This document shows, in pieces, positions 25,108-34,012 of a stretch of 64,000 bases of DNA; the stretch's first letter is position 1, and each line of letters opens with the position of its first letter. Source of the stretch: Priestia abyssalis (GTDB taxonomy: Bacteria; Bacillota; Bacilli; Bacillales; Bacillaceae_H). The stretch is from contig NZ_KV917369.1 in the NCBI RefSeq assembly GCF_002019595.1, forward strand, positions 592,458 to 656,457. Reading direction: 5' to 3'. The notes under the pieces were generated by a model that searched no databases, was not told the DNA's origin, and saw only the letters and a program-made list of their open reading frames with translations. A program made the position numbers and the translations under genes.

Positions 25108-26868
25108 ATGAAATTCCAGCAAAAGGTATTGGTTGCATTTCTAGTTTTGATCCTGGTGCCTATTATCGTTCTCGGGGTGGTTTCATATCAAGTTTCGTCC
25201 TCAGCATTAAAAGAAAAAGTGGGGAGAGAAACATTACAAACTCTGAAGGCAACCAATATAAATTTACAGATGGTGATGTCAGAGGTAAATTCTTTTTCAA
25301 ATTATGTAATAGCTTCCCAAGAAGTTGAAAATTTCCTTAGGTATAATCAAGAGCAGTCTATTATTAATTTTTACAGCAGCGGACAATCAATGGCTGGATT
25401 GCTATATACCCAATCAAGGCTAGAGGATCTTATCCTTTATAGTACAAGGGGGCAAGTTTATCATTTTCGAAAAAGTACAATTCCCTCATTAGAAGAGTTT
25501 CGAGAAACAGAGTTTTACCATCGAATAGTAAATGGAAAAGGACGAGAAGTTTGGTTATCTCCAGTTGATAATCAGATATTTATGTCAGGAGATACTCCGT
25601 TCTATATTCATGGCCGTGCCATTAGAGATGTTGATACGCTTGAGGATATCGGATATGTGATTATGAAAATCAAAATTGAACGTTTTGATGATATTTTTAT
25701 GAATCTTCACAAAGGTGACTCCAAGGAAATGATTGTCGATGAAGAAGGAAGAATTGTATATCATCGTAATCGGAGTTTTATTGGCAGGTCGATGAATCTT
25801 GCCAATCGTTCCAAGATACTTTCAGGTGAAGATGGGACTGTCATTGATTATCTAGACGGAGAAAAAAGTTTGGTTACCTATATTTCCGGGACTTTAAATG
25901 ATCGTGACGCGACCAAGTATTTTCTCGTTTCCACTAAACCATGGCATACTATTTCAAATGAGACTCAATATATTCGTCAAACAACATTTGGACTTGTTTT
26001 GATTGTTTTAGTTTTTGCTGTTTTGTTCAATCTCTTTTTTTTAAATCGGATTGTCAGTTTCATTACAGAGTTTCTAAACAAAATGAAAAGAGTTGAAAAT
26101 GGTGACTTGACCGCAAGAATGCCATCGTTCAATTTTTTAGAGTTAAATCATTTAGCGAAAAGCTTTAATGAAATGGTAGAAAAAACCGTTATCTTACTGC
26201 AGCGTATAAAAAGCGAGCAAGAATTAAAGAGAAAAGCCGAGTTCCAAGTTCTTCAAAATCAAATTAACCCCCATTTCTTGTATAACACGCTCGAATCTAT
26301 TAATTCATTGGCTGTTTTGAATGACCAGCAAGATATCAGTAAAATGACGATTCATCTCGGCAAACTTCTTCGTATTAGCATTAATGCTTCCGATGAGGTA
26401 TCTGTTCAAAATGAAATGCGTCATGTGATGAGCTATATGGAAATTCAAAAGGTTCGTTATAATGATGGATTTACATTTGAAGTAAGTGTAGATGAAGATT
26501 TATTCAATTATAGGATATTAAAACTTGTCTTACAGCCTCTGGTCGAAAATATTTTAATTCACGCATTCGATCGTAAACAACAAGATGCAGTGATTCGCAT
26601 TACAGGAGGAATCGATAAGGGAAAAGGATATTTTTATATTGAAGACAATGGTATCGGAATAAGACGTGATGTTCTTAAAATATTGAACGAACGCAATCAA
26701 GGAATGCAAGCCCGTAAACAAATGAGTCATGGTGTCATGAATGTTCAGAATCGTTTAAAGCTTTATTATGGTGAGCCATTTGGCTTGATCATTTGTTCTA
26801 AAGAGAATGAAGGGACGACCATCAAATTAACATTTCCGCTTCGTAAGGGTGAAGAAGATGAAGTATAA
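25108..26868 (+). CDS. YesM-type sensor histidine kinase
   Basis: 586 residues. Transmembrane helix at about 7-28, a large extracellular sensor domain (roughly 30-290), a second helix around 293-315, HAMP (about 316-370), then the His_kinase/LytS-YesM phosphoacceptor motif FQVLQNQINPHFLYNTLESI and a HATPase domain with LVENILIHAF and EDNGIGI. Such kinases sense extracellular sugars, often with a binding protein. ATG 25108 follows TTAAGGTGTATAGA. Overlaps the regulator gene by 11 bp. The stimulus is probably the oligosaccharide handled by the flanking transporters (inference). Confidence 0.93.
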   Translation: MKFQQKVLVAFLVLILVPIIVLGVVSYQVSSSALKEKVGRETLQTLKATNINLQMVMSEVNSFSNYVIASQEVENFLRYNQEQSIINFYSSGQSMAGLLYTQSRLEDLILYSTRGQVYHFRKSTIPSLEEFRETEFYHRIVNGKGREVWLSPVDNQIFMSGDTPFYIHGRAIRDVDTLEDIGYVIMKIKIERFDDIFMNLHKGDSKEMIVDEEGRIVYHRNRSFIGRSMNLANRSKILSGEDGTVIDYLDGEKSLVTYISGTLNDRDATKYFLVSTKPWHTISNETQYIRQTTFGLVLIVLVFAVLFNLFFLNRIVSFITEFLNKMKRVENGDLTARMPSFNFLELNHLAKSFNEMVEKTVILLQRIKSEQELKRKAEFQVLQNQINPHFLYNTLESINSLAVLNDQQDISKMTIHLGKLLRISINASDEVSVQNEMRHVMSYMEIQKVRYNDGFTFEVSVDEDLFNYRILKLVLQPLVENILIHAFDRKQQDAVIRITGGIDKGKGYFYIEDNGIGIRRDVLKILNERNQGMQARKQMSHGVMNVQNRLKLYYGEPFGLIICSKENEGTTIKLTFPLRKGEEDEV

Positions 26869-28069
26869 AGTAATTATTGCCGATGATGAGTCACTAATTG
26901 TCAAAAGCTTAGTAAAGATTATTAATTGGGAAGCTCTTGAGTGTGAGGTAGCAGGAACAGCTCAAGATGGAAATGAAGCTCTTGAACTGGTGAGAATACA
27001 TCAACCCCATATTGTTGTAACAGATATTTGCATGCCGGAGATGAGTGGGATTGAATTATTAAAAGCATTACATGCCTCTCCTGTCAGGCCGGAGGTGTTA
27101 TTGATAAGCGGATACAATGAATTTGAATATGCCAGGGAAGGGTTACAGTATCATGCGTTCGATTATATATTAAAGCCTATTGATCATGAGGAGCTTACAA
27201 CATGTATTCGTCGAATGGTTGATCAATTGAAGGAAAAAGAAAAAAGTGATTATGAGTTAAAGAAGCATAAAATCTATGAGTTGTTAATTCTGGGAAATAG
27301 TGATGAAACTTTTATTGATGAACAAGGAGCATATGCTGCCATGATCGTGCAGTTTCGTCATTTCACAGAGCAGAATGAACAAATGCTTAAACATTGGGTG
27401 AGCGGAAAAGAAAAGGATGGTGCGGCCTTTCAAAACTTTTTATTTAGGTTAGAAAACAGTCGTTTCCTTATTGTTTGTGTGAATGTAACAGGTGATGGCG
27501 AGAGGCTGTATGATTATGTAGAGGAATCTGCTCATAAGGCAGCTGAAATGTTCGAGAACAACTGTACCATTGCCATAGGGAAATGGGTAAGAGGTTTAAG
27601 CCGCCTTTCATTCTCTTATCAACAAGCCAAACAATATATAGAAACAAGTGCTTTTTTAAAAATGAACATTGTTACGGAAGAAGACATTAAAAATGAATAC
27701 AAATCAAAAAATACGCCCGATGCTTTCATCAAAAAGGCCGAACTGTTTTTGAGAGACCACTTTACTGACAATATTGGCATAGATATGGTCGCAGAGCAGG
27801 TGGGATTAAGTGTTAGCCACTTCAGCGTATTATTTAAGCAAAAAACAGGTGTCACATTTTTAGACTATTTAACAAGATTAAGAATGAACCATGCCTGCCT
27901 GCTGTTAGAAACGACAGATTTAAAAACGTATGAGATTGCCAACATGGTCGGTTATACCGATCAGCGCTATTTCAGTCAAGTTTTTAAGAAGTATGTAAAC
28001 CTCACTCCAAGTCAATATCGAAAAAAGGCGGAAAAGATTCTCTCACGAAGGAGTGGGAGAATCTTTTGA
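26858..28069 (+). CDS. YesN-type response regulator with AraC DNA-binding domain
   Basis: 403 residues. Receiver domain with the acidic pair DD near residue 9, phosphoacceptor Asp56 in VVTDICMPEMSG and Lys in YILKPI; a linker region; and a C-terminal AraC/XylS double helix-turn-helix (last 100 residues, with VAEQVGLSVSHFSVLFKQKT and YEIANMVGYTDQRYFSQVFK). ATG 26858 after AAGGGTGAAGAAG overlaps the kinase gene. It likely activates the two units carrying the shared 59-bp block at 21243 and 29623, which flank it. Confidence 0.94.
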   Translation: MKYKVIIADDESLIVKSLVKIINWEALECEVAGTAQDGNEALELVRIHQPHIVVTDICMPEMSGIELLKALHASPVRPEVLLISGYNEFEYAREGLQYHAFDYILKPIDHEELTTCIRRMVDQLKEKEKSDYELKKHKIYELLILGNSDETFIDEQGAYAAMIVQFRHFTEQNEQMLKHWVSGKEKDGAAFQNFLFRLENSRFLIVCVNVTGDGERLYDYVEESAHKAAEMFENNCTIAIGKWVRGLSRLSFSYQQAKQYIETSAFLKMNIVTEEDIKNEYKSKNTPDAFIKKAELFLRDHFTDNIGIDMVAEQVGLSVSHFSVLFKQKTGVTFLDYLTRLRMNHACLLLETTDLKTYEIANMVGYTDQRYFSQVFKKYVNLTPSQYRKKAEKILSRRSGRIF

Positions 28070-28149
28070 TTCATAGATAAAAAACAAGCTTCTAAAATTC
28101 TCGATAAGGGCAAAATAGGTAAATACATCTGAATCAAGGGGGAGTGGAA

Positions 28150-29409
28150 GTGAAAAAAAGTGCTGTTCTGCTCACAAGCTTCTTCCTAGTGATTAGCCTG
28201 TTCTTGAGCGCTTGCGCTTCAGGTGGAAAAGACAGCATCACTTCAGAGGAAAAAGAAAAAAAGAAACTTGAATTTTTTCATGGGAAAGTAGAAACAGCGA
28301 AAATTTTTGAAGAATTGATTGAAGAGTTTGAAAAGGAAAATCCGGATATTGATATTGAGCATGTATACGTACCATACGGCTCAACTGTTCTAAAAACACG
28401 TATTGCCCGCGGTGATATACCAGATATTTTTGTTACGTACCCTATTGAATATGATTATCTATTACGTGTAGAGAAAGGATATTTGTTGGACCTTACAAAT
28501 GAAGCATTTGTTCGAAATATTCAACCCGAGATTCAAAATCGTTACTTAGTAAATGGCAGAATGTACGGGGTGGCTTTATCACAAAATGCTGTAGGCATTA
28601 TTTATAATAAAGATATCTTTGAAGAACTGAACTTAGAAATTCCTAGAACATGGGACAAATTTATTCAAACATTGGAAACGATTAAGAAAGCAGGCAAACA
28701 GCCCATTTTAATGGCAAATAAAGATCCTGTACAAATTAGTGTCTTTAATTTAAATCTTGTGGCAAACGAGTTTGACAGTAAATATTGGGACAAAGTGAAT
28801 AAAGAGGATATAAACATCACTAATGATAAAAGATGGATGAGAATCTCGAAAAAAATGCTGCAAGTTCTTAATTATGTTCAGCGAGATTCCTTTAGTGCAG
28901 ATACTGACCAAGTAAAAAAGGCATTTGCAAATGGGGAGGGTGCCATGTATATCATGGGAACGTGGGCTCTTCCCGATCTTGAAGAATTAAATTCAAATTT
29001 AAACTATGGAATCTTCCCCTTCCCCGCTACAAATGATTCTAAAAAGAACAATGTGTTAGGGGGGGTAGATGCAGGATTTGCGATCTCAGCCGATACTCCA
29101 TATCCTGAAGCAGCTAAACGGTTTTTAGCATTTATAGTTGAAACAGAGAATGCTCAAAAATTTTCGGATTATGAAGGCAGCATTAGTGCAGTTAAAGGTG
29201 TCCAAATGAAAAAACAAGAAGTGAAACTTATAGACCAACTTGTAAAGCAAGAAAGAGTAGTAAATTGGCCTAATCACTATTGGTTGGGTGGAACTGCTGC
29301 TGAGGATGAGTTTAGAAAATATTCACAACAGTTCTTTATCGATCGTAATGTAAGTGCGTATCTTGAGAATATAGAGAAAATGTTTTCAAATTACAGGCAG
29401 GCCGAATAA
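28150..29409 (+). CDS. Second sugar-binding lipoprotein, near the two-component genes
   Basis: About 419 residues from GTG 28150 (GGGGGAG five bases before; GTG 28144 is an alternative). Signal peptide with lipobox LSAC, then a family 1 binding domain (PDIDIEHVYVPYGSTVLKTR, GDIPDIFVTYP, AFANGEGAMYIMGTWALPDL). It has no permease of its own. It follows the YesM/YesN genes by about 80 bp, so it may be an alternative binding protein for the upstream permeases or an accessory sensor feeding YesM. It differs clearly from the first binding protein. Confidence 0.85.
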   Translation: MKKSAVLLTSFFLVISLFLSACASGGKDSITSEEKEKKKLEFFHGKVETAKIFEELIEEFEKENPDIDIEHVYVPYGSTVLKTRIARGDIPDIFVTYPIEYDYLLRVEKGYLLDLTNEAFVRNIQPEIQNRYLVNGRMYGVALSQNAVGIIYNKDIFEELNLEIPRTWDKFIQTLETIKKAGKQPILMANKDPVQISVFNLNLVANEFDSKYWDKVNKEDINITNDKRWMRISKKMLQVLNYVQRDSFSADTDQVKKAFANGEGAMYIMGTWALPDLEELNSNLNYGIFPFPATNDSKKNNVLGGVDAGFAISADTPYPEAAKRFLAFIVETENAQKFSDYEGSISAVKGVQMKKQEVKLIDQLVKQERVVNWPNHYWLGGTAAEDEFRKYSQQFFIDRNVSAYLENIEKMFSNYRQAE

Positions 29410-29622
29410 AAGTTGAGGGCGACCTAAGAGGAGAACTTCTTATCTCTTTTTGGGCGCTCTTATTTTTTGCTAATGAGATTGACTAGCAAGCAATAAAAAC
29501 TAATTAAAGATCTACATACAAAATAACCTCTACACCAAAATGGTTACTTCTAAGTTATGTAACAGGAAGGCCCATTTTGCGAGGATATCCGAGAACCTTG
29601 TTTTGTGCCCTTATTGGAACAG

Positions 29623-29681
29623 CTTTATCCTAAAAATTTAAACATAAATAAAAAGAATACCTCATTTTGAAAGCGTTTTAT
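29623..29681 (+). promoter_or_regulatory. 59-bp conserved upstream block, copy B, with cre
   Basis: 56/59 identical to 21243-21301, including cre-like TGAAAGCGTTTTAT (29668-29681). Identity ends abruptly after the cre. Confidence 0.8.
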
Positions 29682-29693
29682 TCAAGTTACAAT
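29665..29693 (+). promoter_or_regulatory. Promoter of the symporter-GH32-fructokinase unit
   Basis: TTTTGA (29665-29670), 17-bp spacer, TACAAT (29688-29693), the same geometry as at 21285-21313. Confidence 0.65.
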
Positions 29694-29940
29694 AAATGTG
29701 TAAGAAGATTTATAAATACAAGTAGTCCATTTTCATTCCAATTGTTTGGATACCGCCTATTTTTAATCATAAACACTAAGTAGCGCTCTTACGGAGATGT
29801 TTGAAAAACCTAGAAGGAGATTTTCTGAAGAGAGATTTTATATATTGTTTTGTTGGGAGACAATAGAATTTACCCGAGCACAAGAGTACCAAATTAGTCG
29901 AAAAGCGAGCGCAATAAGCGACGATAAGGAGATGTTGATT

Positions 29941-31197
29941 ATGGTTAATAAAAGTAAAAATAACTATTGGGTATTAAGCGGATTTTTCTTCTTTTACTTT
30001 TTCACATGGTCTTCTGCAATGTCGTTATTTCCTATTTGGTTAAACCAGACATTGAATCTAGACGGTACAAAAACAGGTATTATCTTTTCTGTAAACGCTA
30101 TCGCAGCATTGCTCATTCAGCCATTATATGGAATCATTTCAGATAAAATTGGGTTAAGGAAACGATTACTGTGGGTTATTGTTGCACTGCTAACACTGGT
30201 TGGTCCTTTCTTTATCTATGTATATGGTCCATTATTGCAATATAACATTGTTATGGGAGCTATCGTGGGCGGTGCCTATATAGGGGCAGCCTTCTTTGCA
30301 GGGGTAGGCGCAGTAGAATCGTATATTGAAAAAATCGGCAGAAAGTATGATTTTGAATACGGCAAATCCAGAATGTGGGGATCACTAGGTTGGGCAAGTG
30401 CTACATTCTTTGCGGGCCAATTATTCAATATTAATCCGAACATCAACTTTTGGATTGCTTCTGGTTCTGGTTTATGCTTAATTTTCATGTTGCTTTTAAC
30501 AAAAGTTGATATTACAACAGAAGAACAAAAGAAAGCGGATTCTATAAAGCTGAAAGATGTTGGCTCATTATTAAAAATGAAAGAGCTTTGGGCATTTATG
30601 GTATACGTATTGGGAGTAAGCTGTATTTACTCCGTATACGACCAGCAGTTCCCGGTTTACTATTCATCTTTGTTCCCGACGCAAGAACAAGGAAATCAAA
30701 TGTATGGATACTTAAACTCCATTCAAGTCTTTGTAGAAGCTGGAATGATGTTTGCTGCACCGTTCATCGTAAATAAAATTGGTCCTAAAAAAGCGCTTCT
30801 GCTAGCTGGATTTATTATGGCTGCAAGGATAATCGGTTCCGGAATAGCAACTGGTCCAATCTTCATTTCATCCATGAAGATGCTGCATGCACTTGAATTA
30901 CCGATTATGCTAATTGCTATTTTTAAATATTTTTCTTCTAACTTTGATAATAGACTATCTTCTACATTGTATTTAGTTGGATTTCAATTCATTTCTCAAA
31001 TCGGGGCAGCTTTCTTATCACCAGTTGCCGGGAAAATGTATGACATAATCGGATTCTCAAAAAGCTATTTGATTTTAGGAGCTATCGTACTTGCATTCAC
31101 GCTTCTTTCCATCTTCCTATTATCAAATAAGTGGAAGAGGAACGAAAATGAGGTTGGACCGGTGTCGGACAATTCTGATCGCAGTGCTATTGCATAA
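29941..31197 (+). CDS. Sugar:H+ symporter of the LacY/CscB family
   Basis: 418 residues from ATG 29941; AAGGAG lies 9-10 bp before it. Twelve transmembrane helices. Opening NNYWVLSGFFFFYFFTWSSA and the cytoplasmic loop GIISDKIGLRKRLLW are those of the oligosaccharide:H+ symporter (MFS) family that includes LacY, RafB and the sucrose permease CscB; AVESYIEK and SRMWGSLGWA carry the conserved Glu and Arg region. With an intracellular beta-fructosidase and fructokinase next door, sucrose or a short fructan is the likely substrate. Confidence 0.88.
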   Translation: MVNKSKNNYWVLSGFFFFYFFTWSSAMSLFPIWLNQTLNLDGTKTGIIFSVNAIAALLIQPLYGIISDKIGLRKRLLWVIVALLTLVGPFFIYVYGPLLQYNIVMGAIVGGAYIGAAFFAGVGAVESYIEKIGRKYDFEYGKSRMWGSLGWASATFFAGQLFNINPNINFWIASGSGLCLIFMLLLTKVDITTEEQKKADSIKLKDVGSLLKMKELWAFMVYVLGVSCIYSVYDQQFPVYYSSLFPTQEQGNQMYGYLNSIQVFVEAGMMFAAPFIVNKIGPKKALLLAGFIMAARIIGSGIATGPIFISSMKMLHALELPIMLIAIFKYFSSNFDNRLSSTLYLVGFQFISQIGAAFLSPVAGKMYDIIGFSKSYLILGAIVLAFTLLSIFLLSNKWKRNENEVGPVSDNSDRSAIA

Positions 31198-31252
31198 TGT
31201 TCTATTTTAAAAGGAACAAGCCAAAAATAAAGTTGAAGGTTAGGTGACTGAA

Positions 31253-32746
31253 ATGAACATGAACTTACAACAACAAACAGAAAAAGCAAATACAGCTGTT
31301 CAAGAGAAATCAAAGGAGATTCGCACAGATTACAGACTGGGATACCATATTATGGCGCCTGCAAACTGGATTAATGATCCGAACGGTTTAATACAGTATA
31401 AAGGGGAGTACCATGTATTTTATCAACATCACCCATATGATGAAAATTGGGGACCGATGCACTGGGGGCATGTAAAAAGTAAAGACCTGGTTCACTGGGA
31501 ACACTTGCCGATCGCTCTTGCTCCAACTGAAGCATATGAAAAAGATGGTTGTTTTTCAGGCAGCGCGGTTGATGATAATGGGATACTAACATTAATTTAT
31601 ACAGGAAATATATTTGTTGATCGTGAAAAAGATATACTTGATCAATCACAATGCATTGCGACAAGCACTGATGGTATTTATTTTACAAAAGAAGCTGTAA
31701 ATCCGGTTATTTCAAAGCATCCAGAAGAAGGATCCGGACATTTCCGGGACCCAAAAGTGTGGAAGCATGCGGATCACTGGTATATGGTTCTAGGCACTCG
31801 GAAAGAAGATATCGGAAAAGTTGTTCTTTATAAATCAAAAGATTTAAGAAAGTGGGAGTATCTTGGTGTTTTGGCTGAAAGTGATGGAACAGAAGGCTAT
31901 ATGTGGGAGTGCCCCGATTTCTTTGAAATCGGCGGGAAACATGTGCTGTTATTTTCGCCGCAGGGAATAGAAGCGGATGGCGAGAAATATCAAAATCTGT
32001 TCCAAACAGGTTATATTGTGGGAGATTTCAATTATGATACACTCGAATTTTCGCGTGGTGAGTTTCAAGAGTTAGATTATGGACATGATTTCTATGCTGT
32101 TCAAACGCTCCTTGATGAGCATGGCCGACGTATCGCCATCGGCTGGATGGATATGTGGGAATCTCCGATGCCGACAAAAGAGCATGGCTGGGCCGGTGCT
32201 TTAACATTGCCTCGTGAACTTTCCCTAACTCCTGATGGGAAAATGGCCATGAACCCTGTTTCGGAACTTGAACTGCTCCGTGAGAAATCCATTGACTTGT
32301 CCATTGATAAACTCGATAGCGAAAGCTTTGATACCGGAATAAGAGAAGATTTACTTGAAATTAAGGTAGACTTTTCATTAAAAGATGTGACAGCAGACGA
32401 GTTTGGTTTAAAACTTAGATGTAGTGAAGAGGGAACAGAGGAAACCGTTGTGGGGTTTGATGTTACATCTTCTAAATTATTTATTAATCGTGAAAAGTCG
32501 GGTAAGGGAGTAAGCGGAGTTCGAAAAAGTAAAGTGGAACTAAAATCAGATACGTTGACATTGCACCTTTATCTAGATCGTTCATCTGTGGAAGTATTTG
32601 CTAATGATGGTCTTAACGTAATGACTAGTCGAATTTATCCGCAGACATCGAGTTTAGGTCTTCAATTCTATGCCAAAAACGGGGGTGTTCAGATCAAGGA
32701 CTTAAACGTTTGGAAATTAAAAGATATTTGGAAAGAACGTGAATAA
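31253..32746 (+). CDS. Intracellular GH32 beta-fructosidase (sucrase-type)
   Basis: 497 residues from ATG 31253 (GGTGACTGAA upstream); GTG 31244 is an alternative. No signal peptide. GH32 five-bladed propeller with nucleophile Asp42 in WINDPNG, transition-state Asp in FRDPKVW, acid/base Glu in MWECPDFF, then a C-terminal beta-sandwich (LDRSSVEVFANDGLNVMTSR). It splits terminal beta-fructosyl bonds in sucrose or fructo-oligosaccharides; since the partner importer is not a PTS, the substrate is probably unphosphorylated, unlike classic SacA. Follows the symporter by 55 bp. Confidence 0.92.
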   Translation: MNMNLQQQTEKANTAVQEKSKEIRTDYRLGYHIMAPANWINDPNGLIQYKGEYHVFYQHHPYDENWGPMHWGHVKSKDLVHWEHLPIALAPTEAYEKDGCFSGSAVDDNGILTLIYTGNIFVDREKDILDQSQCIATSTDGIYFTKEAVNPVISKHPEEGSGHFRDPKVWKHADHWYMVLGTRKEDIGKVVLYKSKDLRKWEYLGVLAESDGTEGYMWECPDFFEIGGKHVLLFSPQGIEADGEKYQNLFQTGYIVGDFNYDTLEFSRGEFQELDYGHDFYAVQTLLDEHGRRIAIGWMDMWESPMPTKEHGWAGALTLPRELSLTPDGKMAMNPVSELELLREKSIDLSIDKLDSESFDTGIREDLLEIKVDFSLKDVTADEFGLKLRCSEEGTEETVVGFDVTSSKLFINREKSGKGVSGVRKSKVELKSDTLTLHLYLDRSSVEVFANDGLNVMTSRIYPQTSSLGLQFYAKNGGVQIKDLNVWKLKDIWKERE

Positions 32747-32935
32747 GGTAGTTTGTTTCAAGAACTTGTTAAACACGGATAAAGTTATACCCGTATGTTA
32801 TATCATGCGATAGGTTCAGAAAAGGTATCACCATTTATTTCCTTTTAATAATGTGCGAATGTTACAACGAGCCAAGTGCTTTGATAAAAAGCCTTGGTTT
32901 CTTAATCTTAACTTAAAATCATATGTAATTTGAAC

Positions 32936-32953
32936 TGAGAAAAGCGTTTATTA
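32936..32953 (+). promoter_or_regulatory. Weak cre-like sequence before fructokinase
   Basis: GAGAAAAGCGTTTATTAA shares the AAGCGTTT core of the two strong cre sites, with mismatches at the first bases. It may mark an internal promoter or operator in the 229-bp gap between the GH32 and fructokinase genes. Confidence 0.4.
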
Positions 32954-32975
32954 AACTATAAATGAGGTAGAACGT

Positions 32976-33947
32976 GTGGGAAAGTTATATTGTATTGGGG
33001 AAGCACTGATTGATTTTATTGCACTACAAAAAGGAACGGAACTCAAGAATGTACCAACTTTTGAGAAAGTACCGGGTGGAGCTCCGGCAAATGTGGCCGC
33101 AGCTGTCGCTAAGTATGGGGGAAAGTCCTCACTCATCACCAAGCTTGGTAACGATGCGTTTGGAGACTTTCTCATTGATATTCTAAAACAAAGCGATGTG
33201 GAGGTAGACAAAATATCGCGTACAAATGAAGCCAATACAGCCCTGGCTTTTGTTTCCGTTAAAGAAGACGGGGAGCGTGATTTTTCATTCTATCGTAATC
33301 CATCAGCAGATTTATTGTTAACGGAACATGAGATACAGTCAGATTGGTTCTCAAGAGGAGATATTCTTCATTTTTGTTCAGTGGATTTAGTAGAAAGTCC
33401 CATGAAATACGCTCATCGAAAAGCAATTGAAGCAGCCAAGTCACGTGGAGGCATTGTTAGCTTTGATCCGAATATACGCCTTTCTCTTTGGGACAATCCA
33501 ACAGCCTGTCGAGAGACGGTTCTAACATTCTTGCCACTTGCCCATCTTATTAAAGTCTCTGATGAAGAGTTAGAATTTATCACAGGTATTTCGGATGTAA
33601 ATGAAGCGATCCAATCCCTATTTGTAGGAGATGTGATAGCCGTTGTATATACAAAAGGTTCAAAAGGAGCCGAATTATATACAAAAGAAGGGAACTATCA
33701 TTCTTCAGGATTTAAAGTAACGGTTGCGGATACAACAGGGGCGGGAGATGCCTTTATCGGAGGGTTTTTATACAAATTACTTGAAAAGGATGTTCAAGTG
33801 ACAAATTTGGCTCAATTCTTGAATGCAAGGCATAAAGAAATTTTAGAGTTCGCGAATGCTAGTGGAGCCCTTACAGCATCTGTAAAAGGGGCTATACCTG
33901 CAATACCTGCCAAGAAACATATCTTAAACTTTTTAAGTACCAGATAA
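32976..33947 (+). CDS. Fructokinase (PfkB/ribokinase family)
   Basis: 323 residues, GTG start after GAGGTAGAACGT. It phosphorylates free fructose to fructose 6-phosphate with ATP. PfkB signatures: N-terminal GEALIDFI, PGGAPANVAAAVAKYG with the substrate-binding glycines, and the C-terminal catalytic ADTTGAGDAFIGGFL with Asp. The closest recognisable group is ScrK/YdjE fructokinases. It takes the fructose freed by the preceding GH32 enzyme. Gap to the next gene is 65 bp. Confidence 0.9.
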   Translation: MGKLYCIGEALIDFIALQKGTELKNVPTFEKVPGGAPANVAAAVAKYGGKSSLITKLGNDAFGDFLIDILKQSDVEVDKISRTNEANTALAFVSVKEDGERDFSFYRNPSADLLLTEHEIQSDWFSRGDILHFCSVDLVESPMKYAHRKAIEAAKSRGGIVSFDPNIRLSLWDNPTACRETVLTFLPLAHLIKVSDEELEFITGISDVNEAIQSLFVGDVIAVVYTKGSKGAELYTKEGNYHSSGFKVTVADTTGAGDAFIGGFLYKLLEKDVQVTNLAQFLNARHKEILEFANASGALTASVKGAIPAIPAKKHILNFLSTR

Positions 33948-34012
33948 ACTGAATTAATATGTTTACTTACCCATTTGGCAGAAAGTCTATCTATGTAGGA
34001 GTGATGAGTTGA

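Larger units (their letters stand above)
29410..29940. other. Control region of the sucrose/fructan operon
   Basis: Contains copy B of the conserved block, its promoter, and a leader of about 245 bp before the symporter start at 29941. A frame open from 29797 in phase with the symporter lacks a ribosome site; its N-terminal 48 residues are not typical and are excluded. Confidence 0.55.

Noticed and set aside
29797..29940. N-terminal extension of the sugar symporter
   Set aside because: No ribosome site near 29797, while AAGGAG lies correctly before ATG 29941, where the usual family N-terminus begins.
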